Below are positions 6,936-13,550 of a DNA stretch of 13,550 nt, piece after piece. The notes below the pieces were generated by a model that was not told the DNA's origin, did no database searches, and was given only the letters and a program-made list of their open reading frames with translations. Position 1 is the first letter of the stretch, and the number at the start of each line of letters is the position of its first letter. The stretch spans positions 1-13,550 of the forward strand of contig DATJGF010000082.1 of the NCBI GenBank assembly GCA_035495315.1. The letters run 5' to 3'. A program made the translations under genes and the position numbers. This DNA comes from DATJGF01 sp035495315 (lineage in GTDB: Bacteria > Verrucomicrobiota > Verrucomicrobiia > Limisphaerales > UBA8199).

Positions 6936-8957
6936 ATGAAAATTGCCGAGCCTGCTTCGCCTGCTTCGCCCCTTCACCGTCCGGTAAGCACTCTGTCTGG
7001 CGTTGGTCCGGAGCGGTCGGCCCAATTAGCCCGGTTGGAAATTCGAACGATTGAGGATTTGCTGCTGCACCGGCCGAGTCGCTACGAAGATCGTCAACAA
7101 CTACGCCGAATCGCCGAACTCCAACTCCAGGAACCCGCTATCACGCACGGCAAAGTCGTCGCACTCGGTGTGAAATGGTTCCGCAAACATTCTAAATCGA
7201 TTTGTGAATTGGTTCTCGACGACGGTTCGGGACGCTTACACTGTCGCTGGTGGAACCTGCCTTACATGGAAAAATACTTTGCCATCGGCGACGAGGTCCT
7301 GGTCTTTGGCAAACCGATTCAACTGAAACCGCGCACGATCGATCATCCTGAAACTGAAGTGCTGGAAGGCGGCGAGGAGAGCTTTATTCACCTCAACCGC
7401 GTCACGCCGATTTACCCGCTAACGGAGGGTCTGCCGCAGCGTTGGCTGCGAAGTTTGATATGGCGTACGCTGCAGACCTTCGAGTCGAAGATACATGATC
7501 CTTGGAATCTGCCTTCTAAAACGGGGGTGCCTGGGCCGCAGTTGCCTTCACGCGCTCAAGCGGTGCGGATGCTGCATTTTCCCGAAACTCTCGCTGACAC
7601 GGAGACCGCGCGCCTCCGCCTGGCGCTGGACGAATTCGTAGAGCTGCAATTGCAAATCCGCCGCCGGCGAAAAAAATTCGAATCGAAAGCGCGTGCGCTC
7701 CGGTGCACCGGCGACAATCACTTGATCAAACCATTCCTGGCCCAACTTGGGTTCGTGCTGACTGAAGGGCAGAAGATGGTGTTGCGCGATATGCGCAAAG
7801 ACCTGAATGCAGAACATCCGATGCGACGGCTTCTCCAGGGTGATGTCGGCTCGGGTAAAACCGTCGTCGCGGCTTGCTGTTCGTTGATGGCGCTGGAGAG
7901 CGGTTATGACGTCGCCCTCATGGCCCCGACCGAGGTTCTTGCTGAGCAGCATTTTCTTAACTTCTGCCGCTGGTTACGGCCGCTAAACCTGGACGTCGAA
8001 TTGCTCACTTCAAGTCGTAAGAATCCTGCTGCGACGCCTCCGTCGAAACCGATCCAAACGCGTCCAACTCTGGTGATCGGCACTCACGCCTTGATTGAAT
8101 CCGGATTCCAACCGGAAAAGCTCGGTCTGGTCATTATCGATGAACAGCACAAATTCGGCGTCGCCCAACGCGAAGAGCTAGTGCGCAAAGGATACTATCC
8201 GCATTTGCTCGTGATGACTGCTACTCCGATTCCGCGCACGCTCGGCCTGACGCTCTATGGCGAACTGGACATTTCCGTACTCACCGAACGGCCGCCCGGG
8301 CGAGGTAACATCAAAACGTTCGTTCGCACCGCAGACAAACTCCCGCAAGTCTGGGACTTCATCCGCAGCAAACTGAAAGAGAAACGGCAGGTTTATGTGG
8401 TTTACCCGCGCGTCGAAGAGACCGGCGAAAGTGGCATCAAAGCTGTCACTAAAGAATTCGCCCAGATCCAGCAGGCGCTTCCGGGTTTTCATGTTGGCTT
8501 GTTACATGGCCGGCTGAACTCGCCGGAAAAAGAACGGGTGATGGCGGCTTTTCGCGCGAATCGCGTTCAAGTGTTGCTGGCGACCTCGCTCATTGAAGTT
8601 GGCCTGGACGTGCCCAACGCGACGGTGATGTTGATCGAAAATGCAGAGCAGTTCGGCCTGGCACAACTTCACCAATTGCGCGGACGCATCGGCCGCGGGG
8701 GGCACGATTCGTACTGCATCCTGGTCGCCTCCGCAAGAACGCGGGACGCACAAAAGCGCTTGCGGGTGCTCGAGGACACCAGCGATGGTTTCAAAATCGC
8801 CGAGGCAGATCTGGCACTACGAGGGCCGGGCGAACTATTGGGCCAACAGCAAAGCGGCATGCCCAAATTTCGATTCGGTGATCTGGCGAGAGACTTTGAA
8901 TTGATTGGGAAAGCTCGTGACCTCGCGGCGCGCTTAGAGGGTCCTCAAAAAACATAA
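6936..8957 (+). CDS. recG: ATP-dependent DNA helicase RecG
   Basis: A 673-residue superfamily 2 helicase, close to the 693 residues of E. coli RecG, which remodels stalled replication forks and branch-migrates Holliday junctions. The N-terminal wedge/OB region (about 15-150) includes LLLHRPSRYEDR (42-53) and LVLDDGSGRLHCRWWN (92-107). The helicase motifs follow in order: Walker A GDVGSGKT (302-309), motif Ia APTEVLAEQH (330-339), motif II DEQH (402-405, followed by KFGV), motif III TATPIPRTL (428-436), motif IV HGRLNSPEKE (524-533), and motifs V-VI ATSLIEVGLDVPNA (549-562) and QLRGRIGRGG (580-589). The TRG-type end RGPGELLGQQQSG (629-641) is present. All catalytic residues look intact. The start ATG is preceded only by ACGGG. 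Confidence 0.97.
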   Translation: MKIAEPASPASPLHRPVSTLSGVGPERSAQLARLEIRTIEDLLLHRPSRYEDRQQLRRIAELQLQEPAITHGKVVALGVKWFRKHSKSICELVLDDGSGRLHCRWWNLPYMEKYFAIGDEVLVFGKPIQLKPRTIDHPETEVLEGGEESFIHLNRVTPIYPLTEGLPQRWLRSLIWRTLQTFESKIHDPWNLPSKTGVPGPQLPSRAQAVRMLHFPETLADTETARLRLALDEFVELQLQIRRRRKKFESKARALRCTGDNHLIKPFLAQLGFVLTEGQKMVLRDMRKDLNAEHPMRRLLQGDVGSGKTVVAACCSLMALESGYDVALMAPTEVLAEQHFLNFCRWLRPLNLDVELLTSSRKNPAATPPSKPIQTRPTLVIGTHALIESGFQPEKLGLVIIDEQHKFGVAQREELVRKGYYPHLLVMTATPIPRTLGLTLYGELDISVLTERPPGRGNIKTFVRTADKLPQVWDFIRSKLKEKRQVYVVYPRVEETGESGIKAVTKEFAQIQQALPGFHVGLLHGRLNSPEKERVMAAFRANRVQVLLATSLIEVGLDVPNATVMLIENAEQFGLAQLHQLRGRIGRGGHDSYCILVASARTRDAQKRLRVLEDTSDGFKIAEADLALRGPGELLGQQQSGMPKFRFGDLARDFELIGKARDLAARLEGPQKT

Positions 8958-8997
8958 ATAAGGGCTTTTGGAGAATTCTCCTCGAGCGTATTTAGAA

Positions 8998-9075
8998 TTG
9001 TAGGAGCCGACGTGAGGAGGCTTTGATTGCTGAACCCCCGGATATTTGAGCCTCCTTTTACGTGGGCTCCTGCAA
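8998..9075. repeat. Imperfect inverted repeat with GGAGCC...GGAGGCT arms
   Basis: The arms 8998-9022 (containing TAGGAGCCGACGTGAGGAGG) and 9049-9075 are reverse complements with two substitutions, a 2-nt indel and a short mismatch beside it. The loop is 26 nt (9023-9048). The core GAGCCGACG recurs in direct orientation at 9004-9012 and 9076-9084. It lies in the 247-nt gap after recG, which otherwise holds a 12-bp palindrome GGAGAATTCTCC (8970-8981) and no convincing gene. The lack of a U-run argues against a terminator. A REP-like interspersed palindrome is more likely. Confidence 0.75.
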
Positions 9076-9204
9076 GAGCCGACGAAGTGAAATGGATCCA
9101 TGACGGTCTTTAAGAACCCTTGGCTGGATGGGTTGAATACCGCAGTACGGCGCAGATCAATTAAAACTTGTCTTTCTTATCTTTGTGGTAAACCTTACGT
9201 AACT

Positions 9205-9336
9205 ATGAAAAGGTTAATAACCCTTGTCGCACTGTTGAGTCTCATGGGCGTGTTGGCGGGCTGCAATCAAGATACCGGCAGTAAGACCGATACGAGCACG
9301 AATGCGGCTCCGGCTGCGCCAAGCACCAACAAATAG
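9205..9336 (+). CDS. Small lipoprotein (43 aa)
   Basis: The ATG at 9205 opens a 43-residue protein with a clear lipoprotein signal: Lys2-Arg3, a hydrophobic core LITLVALLSLMGV, and lipobox Leu-Ala-Gly-Cys with Cys20. The mature peptide has only 24 residues (CNQDTGSKTDTSTNAAPAAP then STNK). It is rich in Thr, Ala, Ser and Pro, with no recognisable domain. The frame is open further upstream to 9100, but that part is Arg-rich and would destroy the signal peptide. An intrinsic terminator follows 35 nt after the stop, which supports a real short transcription unit. Size and composition recall entericidin-like or other tiny envelope lipoproteins, but I see no specific family match. Confidence 0.72.
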   Translation: MKRLITLVALLSLMGVLAGCNQDTGSKTDTSTNAAPAAPSTNK

Positions 9337-9371
9337 GACCCGCATCCAAGTTGGTTTTGGGAAAATACGCA

Positions 9372-9406
9372 CGCCGGGCATGGATATGCCCGGCGCTTTT
9401 ATTTTG
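9372..9406 (+). terminator. Rho-independent terminator
   Basis: A perfect 10-bp stem CGCCGGGCAT (9372-9381) / ATGCCCGGCG (9386-9395) with a GGAT tetraloop is followed by CTTTTATTTTG. It is GC-rich with a good U-tract, placed 35 nt after the stop of the 43-aa lipoprotein and 26 nt before the next gene. It should end that short transcript. It implies that the following lipoprotein has its own promoter or depends on read-through. Confidence 0.92.
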
Positions 9407-9431
9407 ACGACCGAACGGGTAGAGTAACCGC

Positions 9432-9794
9432 ATGAAAACACCGCTATTAATTTTGCTGGGTATGGTTTTGCTGCTGCTAGGTTGCAACGATAACTCCTCG
9501 CCATCTAAGCCCACAGCGGGAACCAACACGACTACCAGCAGCGGCAATCCGCTGACCGCTCCGGTCGACTACCTCAGCGCCGTGGCCAACGCGCAGCAAA
9601 GTGCCGTCAAAACCGTTGACACCGTTTCGCTGAACCAGGCGATACAACAATTCGGTGTTGATCACGGACGCACCCCGAAGGACCTCAACGAATTGGTGGA
9701 GCAGAAATATATTCCCAAGCTCCCCCAGCCACCGTACGGCACAAAGTTTGTCTATGATGCCGCGACCGGCACGGTGAAGATCGAAAAACAATAA
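9432..9794 (+). CDS. Lipoprotein with pseudopilin-like C-terminal region
   Basis: A 120-residue protein with a lipoprotein signal peptide (KTPLLILLGMVLLLLGC, Cys18), so it is membrane anchored. Residues 19-45 form a low-complexity Ser/Thr/Asn/Pro linker. Residues 60-118 resemble the C-terminal part of type II secretion pseudopilins of the GspG kind: a helix (SLNQAIQQFGVDHG), then the pattern TPKDLNELVEQKYIPKLPQP, then PYGTKFVYDAATGTVKI, comparable to the YPxxLxxLv-x-yip-x-p-DPwG-x-y-Y layout. It lacks the pseudopilin N-terminal prepilin motif, because a lipobox replaces it. The ATG has GGGTAGAG about 8 nt upstream. It lies just after the terminator at 9372 and converges with kdpE. Function is unknown; the pseudopilin likeness is judged by eye. 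Confidence 0.78.
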   Translation: MKTPLLILLGMVLLLLGCNDNSSPSKPTAGTNTTTSSGNPLTAPVDYLSAVANAQQSAVKTVDTVSLNQAIQQFGVDHGRTPKDLNELVEQKYIPKLPQPPYGTKFVYDAATGTVKIEKQ

Positions 9795-9843
9795 CACTCC
9801 GGAAGGTCGAGCTCCGCGTAACTCCGCGAGGCCCGGTTCAGGC

Positions 9844-9884
9844 GCGAAATCCGGGATCCGAACCCCGAAAGAAGGCCGAAGTTC
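9844..9884 (+). repeat. GAAATCC/CCGAA repeat block, copy 1
   Basis: The block contains CGAAATCCGGGATCCGAACC followed by CCGAAAGAAGGCCGAAG, a run of CCGAA and GAAATCC units. It corresponds, with a 7-nt and a 4-nt insertion, to the reverse complement of 10071-10104. GAAATCC-type runs of this kind are, as I recall, frequent intergenic repeats in several environmental phyla. Confidence 0.55.
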
Positions 9885-9968
9885 GAGGTCCGAAGAAAGA
9901 GCGACTTATAAGGATTTCACAAAACTTTAACCTCCTCCACGAAAGGAAAATGGCCTCCTCTCCCCTTA

Positions 9969-9995
9969 CCCCTCTCCTCCAGTGGAGGAGAGGGG
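9969..9995. repeat. Perfect 12-bp hairpin, 3-nt loop
   Basis: CCCCTCTCCTCC (9969-9980) and GGAGGAGAGGGG (9984-9995) are exact reverse complements around the loop AGT. The preceding CCTCCTCTCCCCTTA repeats the pyrimidine-rich theme. No U-tract follows on either strand, so termination is doubtful. The sequence style is that of the CCTCTCCCC...GGGGAGAGG palindromes scattered through many bacterial genomes. Confidence 0.75.
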
Positions 9996-10070
9996 AACCG
10001 CTACCCCGGTTCACGGGTACGAAGCGCGACAAATCTGCAGTGCACCGTTGTGGCTACACTCGGTAATTTT

Positions 10071-10104
10071 GGATTTCTTTCGGCCTTCGGGTTTCGGATT
10101 TCGA
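10071..10104 (-). repeat. GAAATCC/CCGAA repeat block, copy 2 (inverted)
   Basis: The reverse complement of this block reads CGAAATCCGAAACCCGAAGG then CCGAAAGAAATCC, matching copy 1 at 9844-9884 in the opposite orientation with indels. The short string TTCGGGTTTCG inside it (10086-10096) also occurs at 6852-6862, just after the metallophosphoesterase gene. Confidence 0.55.
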
Positions 10105-10150
10105 CCTAACCAACAGCTTGTGGAACTCGGCCTTCAGTTTCGTGTGCCTT

Positions 10151-10852
10151 TTACTCCGCTTCCACCAATCGGTACCCAATTCCCGGCTCAGTAATCAGCA
10201 GCGTCGGAGCGGAGGGTTGCGCTTCCAGTTTCTCACGCAGGTGAGTCATGTAAACTCGCAGGTAATGCGTTTGCTCAACGTAATTTGGTCCCCATACCTC
10301 GCGCAAAATCTGGCGGTGCGTGAGCACTTTGCCGGCGTGCTGTACAAACAATCGCAACAAGGAATACTCTGTCGCAGTCAATTTGACCGGCTTGCCATTG
10401 AGCCTTACCGCGCGGTTGGCCAAGTCTACTTCCAACTGACCAGACCGGAAGAGAGCGTTCTCGGGTTGCGGTTGCGCGTGTCGTTGAGCGACGCGAAGCC
10501 GCGCCAGCAGTTCGCCGGTACTAAAGGGCTTAGTCACATAATCATCGGCTCCGTTATCCAGGGCCGCGATTTTGTCCTCCTCACGATCGCGCACGGAAAG
10601 CACCACCACAGGTACCTTTGTCCATTCGCGCAACCGTTTGAGGACCGTGACTCCCTCCATGTCCGGCAGACCCAAATCGAGAATGACGACGTCCGGCGGA
10701 TATTGCGCGGCTTGCGTGATGCCTTCCTGGCCGGTGGCCGCTTCCGAAATTTTATATCCCTTGGCTTCAAGACAAACGCGCAGCAAACGCCGAATCTGAA
10801 GTTCGTCATCAATGATGAGCGCGCTGGGTTTGAGGGCGGCAGTTTCGTTCAT
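10151..10852 (-). CDS. kdpE: Response regulator KdpE (OmpR family)
   Basis: A 233-residue transcriptional regulator with an N-terminal receiver domain and a C-terminal OmpR-type winged helix. The phosphorylation site is intact: acidic pair Asp15/Asp16 (LIIDDE), phospho-acceptor Asp59 (VVILDLGLPDMEG), Ser86 (VVVLSVRDREEDKIAALDNG) and Lys108 (GADDYVTKPF). The winged helix spans about 135-230, with VKLTATEYSLLRLF (156-169), LTHRQILREVWGP (177-189) and TEPGIGYRLVE at the end. Its partner is KdpD, whose stop overlaps this start (ATGA, 10852-10849), and AAAAGGA lies close upstream of the ATG inside kdpD. When phosphorylated under low potassium or osmotic stress it would activate a kdpFABC operon, which is not in the window. 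Confidence 0.95.
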   Translation of the reverse strand: MNETAALKPSALIIDDELQIRRLLRVCLEAKGYKISEAATGQEGITQAAQYPPDVVILDLGLPDMEGVTVLKRLREWTKVPVVVLSVRDREEDKIAALDNGADDYVTKPFSTGELLARLRVAQRHAQPQPENALFRSGQLEVDLANRAVRLNGKPVKLTATEYSLLRLFVQHAGKVLTHRQILREVWGPNYVEQTHYLRVYMTHLREKLEAQPSAPTLLITEPGIGYRLVEAE

Positions 10853-13527
10853 GGATCCTTTTCGGATACGATCGGCGGTGGTTTACTCAACAGCAAGCGC
10901 AGGATGAACGCTGCCCCGCCGCCGGGGCGATTCTCCGCGGTAATCGAGCCTCCCTGGGCCTCGACCAGGCCTTTTACAATCGCCAGCCCCAAACCGGTTC
11001 CACCGGCCGGTGCACTTGGAGCACGGTAAAATTTCTCGAAGATCAACGGCAGCGTTTCCGGCGGCAGCCCGGGGCCGCGATCAGCGACTGTCAACAGCAG
11101 ATGTTCGGCTTCGACCCGGGCGCTGACCTCAACCGGCGAACCCGCTGGTGTGTGGACAACTACATTGAGCAAGAGATTTGTCAGCGCTTGCTGCATCAGC
11201 ACAAAGTCAATTTTCACCAACGGCAATCCAGGTGGCAATTGAAGCGTCACTTCATGCCCAGCCAGCTCGTGATGGATTTCTTTAAGGGTAACCTGGACCA
11301 GGTCCGCCAGATCGCACCAGTCCAGGTTCGCTTTGACATGACCGCTTTCCAGCCGGGTCATGTTGAGCAGATTGCTCACCAACCGGTTCAGGCGCTGGGA
11401 TGCTTCCTGGATTTCGGCGACCATCTCCCGCTGAAAACTATCCGCCTGTCCGCGCTCGCCCAAATTGCTCGCGGCGCTGCGAATGGCCGCAATCGGTGTT
11501 CGGATTTCGTGCGAGATCGAGTTCAGCAATGTTTTACTTAAGCGCTCGGATTCCGACACGAGTTTGGCCTGCTGCTCGGCATCGCGCAACCGTTGTCGAT
11601 CGAGAACCAAGCCAATTTGGCGCACGAACGCCTCGAGTAGATCGCGCTGTTCTGTCGTCAACAACGCGGGATCACGAAACCGCAGACTTAGCACTCCGAC
11701 GGCTCGCTCTCCGGCGGTTAATGGCAAATGCAAACCTTCTGCTGAAGGAAGCGTGTCGGTGCCGCGCCCGGCGGGCTGTCGATGCGAAAATGCCCAGGAG
11801 GCTACACTCTGTTCCTTTTCCTGCAGTGCCCAGGTGCTCGCAAAATAGGGCGTCAACGGACTCTCCTGGCTTTCTTCAGGCAAAGAGAGTGCGGTGTCGG
11901 CTTGCGCGGCTTTGCCCACTTCACGAATGATGATGGCGAGGAGGTCGGCAAAATCCGAAGCTTGCGCCAACTCCCGTGTAAGCAGGTAGAGCGCGGTGGC
12001 GCGCTGTTCGCGGCGGCGCTCCGCGGCTTGCTGCTCGCGCAATCGGGCGGCCAAATTCCCCATCGCCAATGCCACCACGAAATAGGTACAAAACAACATC
12101 AAGTCCGCGACTTCGGTGATGCGAAAGGTATATAAGGGGTCGACGAAGAGGAAATTCCAGAGCATCGCGGTAAGCGTCGCGGCGACGAGGGTGGGACCAC
12201 GCGCGACAAACATCGCCAGGACCACCACGCTGAGGAGATAAATGAGGGCAAGCGATTGGTAGTTGAGCCAATGCTTCAATACCTCGTTGAGCAGGGTCAC
12301 GCCGGCTACGACGCCAAGCGCGAGCCAATAACCTCGCGCTGCTCCAGCGTCGAACCGAGGTGCTGCCGGCCCCCGCAGAATTGGCGCGTCTCCCTCCGCG
12401 CGCAGCGCATGGATATCAATATGGCCGCTGTCACGAATCAAACGGTTCAGCAGCGAACCGCCGCGCAGCAGGTCCAGGGCCCGCCAGCCGACCGGTTTGC
12501 CCACGACGATTTGAGTCGCGTTCTGCTCGCGGGCGATCCGCAACAGGCCGCGCGCGACATTGTCATCGGTGGTCGTAATGACCTGCGCTCCCAGTTCCCG
12601 CGCCAAAGCCAGGTGACGAGACAAACGCGTCTGCTCACCCGCATTTAACGGTCGTGGCAACTCGACATAAGCTGCCAGCCAGGGGGCCTGCAACTCGCCG
12701 GCGAGGCGCCGGGTCCACCGGACCAGCGAAGCCGATGTCGGACTGGCACTGACTGCGACCAGCAGTCGCTGGCCTGACTTCCACGGATCGGCGACACCGT
12801 GGGCGTGTCGATACGCCAGGACATCCTGGCCGACGTGTTCGGCAGCAAACCGCAGTGCCAGTTCGCGCAACGCAGTGAGGTTTCCGGCGCGGAAAAAATT
12901 CTCCTGCGCCGCGCCGGCCGCTTCCGGCATATAGACCTTGCCCGCAACGAGGCGTGCGCGGAGTTCTTCGGGAGGCAAATCCACCAACTCGAACTCCGCT
13001 CCGTCCAGAATGGTGTCGGGCAAAGTTTCGCGAATGGTCACACCGGTGATTTGGCGCACGGCTTCGGCGCGGCTTTCGACATGCTGCACATTCAAGGTGG
13101 TAAAAACGTCGATGCCGGCGTCGAGCAGTTCGAGGACATCCTGGTAACGCTTCGGATGGCGCGAGCCCGAGGCGTTGGTATGCGCCAACTCGTCCACCAG
13201 TGCCAACTGCGGACGGTGCGCCAGTAATCCGTCCAGGTCCATTTCGGTCAATTCGACGCCGCGATATTCCAACCGCAGACGAGGCACGATGGGCAATCCC
13301 TCAACCAATGCATCAGTTTCTTTGCGTCCGTGGGTTTCCACGTAACCAATAATGACGCCACGTCCGGCACTCAATTCGCGCCGCGCCGCTTCAAGCATCG
13401 CATAAGTCTTCCCGACTCCAGGCGCCATGCCGAAGAAGACTTTGAGCCGGCCACGTTTCTTGCTTGCCTCCTCTTTTTGCAGGGCCGCAAGCAGCGTGTC
13501 AGGATTGGGGCGCTCCGGCTCGGCCAT
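10849..13527 (-). CDS. kdpD: Sensor histidine kinase KdpD
   Basis: An 892-residue sensor, essentially the length of E. coli KdpD (894). Domains in order: the KdpD N-terminal domain (about 24-235) with Walker A GMAPGVGKT (33-41) and LVDELAHTN (110-118); a universal-stress-protein-like domain (about 252-375) with IVVGKP (340-345); four membrane segments (about 400-495); a GAF-like domain (about 515-645); and a histidine kinase core with phospho-acceptor His673 in SISHEIRTP, the N-box LTNLLLNVVVHTP (782-794), G1 DRGPG (816-820), F-box FEKFYRA and G2 GGTGLGLAIVKG (842-853). It senses potassium or turgor and controls KdpE phosphorylation. The start has no Shine-Dalgarno. A 6-bp dyad CAACTC/GAGTTG (13532-13549) lies just upstream. 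kdpFABC may precede it beyond the edge. Confidence 0.96.
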   Translation of the reverse strand: MAEPERPNPDTLLAALQKEEASKKRGRLKVFFGMAPGVGKTYAMLEAARRELSAGRGVIIGYVETHGRKETDALVEGLPIVPRLRLEYRGVELTEMDLDGLLAHRPQLALVDELAHTNASGSRHPKRYQDVLELLDAGIDVFTTLNVQHVESRAEAVRQITGVTIRETLPDTILDGAEFELVDLPPEELRARLVAGKVYMPEAAGAAQENFFRAGNLTALRELALRFAAEHVGQDVLAYRHAHGVADPWKSGQRLLVAVSASPTSASLVRWTRRLAGELQAPWLAAYVELPRPLNAGEQTRLSRHLALARELGAQVITTTDDNVARGLLRIAREQNATQIVVGKPVGWRALDLLRGGSLLNRLIRDSGHIDIHALRAEGDAPILRGPAAPRFDAGAARGYWLALGVVAGVTLLNEVLKHWLNYQSLALIYLLSVVVLAMFVARGPTLVAATLTAMLWNFLFVDPLYTFRITEVADLMLFCTYFVVALAMGNLAARLREQQAAERRREQRATALYLLTRELAQASDFADLLAIIIREVGKAAQADTALSLPEESQESPLTPYFASTWALQEKEQSVASWAFSHRQPAGRGTDTLPSAEGLHLPLTAGERAVGVLSLRFRDPALLTTEQRDLLEAFVRQIGLVLDRQRLRDAEQQAKLVSESERLSKTLLNSISHEIRTPIAAIRSAASNLGERGQADSFQREMVAEIQEASQRLNRLVSNLLNMTRLESGHVKANLDWCDLADLVQVTLKEIHHELAGHEVTLQLPPGLPLVKIDFVLMQQALTNLLLNVVVHTPAGSPVEVSARVEAEHLLLTVADRGPGLPPETLPLIFEKFYRAPSAPAGGTGLGLAIVKGLVEAQGGSITAENRPGGGAAFILRLLLSKPPPIVSEKDP

Positions 13528-13550
13528 GCCGCAACTCTAATCCGAGTTGG

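Larger units (their letters stand above)
9795..10150. other. Repeat-rich gap between convergent genes
   Basis: This 356-nt gap separates the convergent pseudopilin-like lipoprotein (+) and kdpE (-). It contains two diverged, oppositely oriented GAAATCC-type repeat blocks (9844-9884 and 10071-10104) and a perfect 12-bp hairpin (9969-9995), all listed separately. No frame in it has a domain, signal peptide or ribosome binding site that I would defend as a gene. No hairpin with a U-tract marks the end of either convergent gene. Confidence 0.7.

Noticed and set aside
9100..9204. N-terminal extension of the 43-aa lipoprotein
   Set aside because: It would put about 35 Arg-rich residues ahead of a well-formed lipoprotein signal peptide, which would block its export.
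9404..9409. TTGACG as a -35 box for the 120-aa lipoprotein
   Set aside because: No acceptable -10 lies 16-18 nt downstream before the start codon, and the hexamer overlaps the terminator tail.
10118..11029. 303-aa plus-strand frame opposite kdpE
   Set aside because: It is antisense to kdpE and the kdpD 3' end, both of which have intact catalytic motifs. It is a by-product of high GC content.
13532..13549. CAACTC-TAATCC-GAGTTG dyad just upstream of kdpD
   Set aside because: A 6-bp dyad is expected by chance at this frequency. It is too close to the start codon and too short to call as an operator.

Overview
The window reads as an ordinary, densely coded chromosomal segment of a Gram-negative-type bacterium. 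A lipid-transport ABC operon of the Mla type, Tat- and lipoprotein-type export signals and a kdpDE pair all fit a diderm cell. Genes are moderately GC-rich and most start codons lack a clear Shine-Dalgarno sequence. The gaps hold several palindromic or short-period repeats. Together this suggests a soil or freshwater member of the Verrucomicrobiota or a neighbouring PVC/Acidobacteria-like lineage. That assignment is inference; no marker gene here settles it.

Left part (1-5849, all minus strand): a lipoprotein gene cut by the window edge (1-71); an 80-nt inverted repeat (160-239); a GlcD-like FAD-linked oxidase (268-1638); a 271-nt gap with a bulged hairpin and a short direct repeat; then a likely five-gene operon transcribed leftward. 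Its order is mlaE (permease), mlaF (ATPase), mlaD (MCE substrate-binding protein), a membrane-anchored PIN-TRAM protein of the YacL type, and a small DUF2007-like protein. Gaps in the operon are 4, 4, 19 and 94 nt. The Mla genes should form an inner-membrane complex that moves phospholipid between the membranes; no mlaA, mlaB or mlaC is visible.

Middle part (5850-9794, plus strand): a divergent gap carrying a 24-bp heptamer-built hairpin; a Tat-exported calcineurin-like metallophosphoesterase; recG, the branch-migrating helicase; another inverted repeat; and two lipoproteins, one of 43 aa and one of 120 aa, separated by a textbook intrinsic terminator. The second lipoprotein has a C-terminal region resembling the end of type II secretion pseudopilins.

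Right part (9795-13550): a 356-nt gap between convergent genes that holds diverged inverted copies of a GAAATCC-type repeat and a perfect 12-bp hairpin; then kdpE and kdpD on the minus strand, overlapping by 4 nt. They form the potassium/turgor two-component system. Any kdpFABC genes would lie beyond the right edge.

I found no CRISPR array, phage, transposase, rRNA, tRNA or obvious defence system. The most notable non-coding signal is that three intergenic inverted repeats with unrelated sequences share one geometry: arms of 24-27 nt, a loop of 26-28 nt and a total of 74-80 nt. I do not see convincing evidence of a new multi-gene system.
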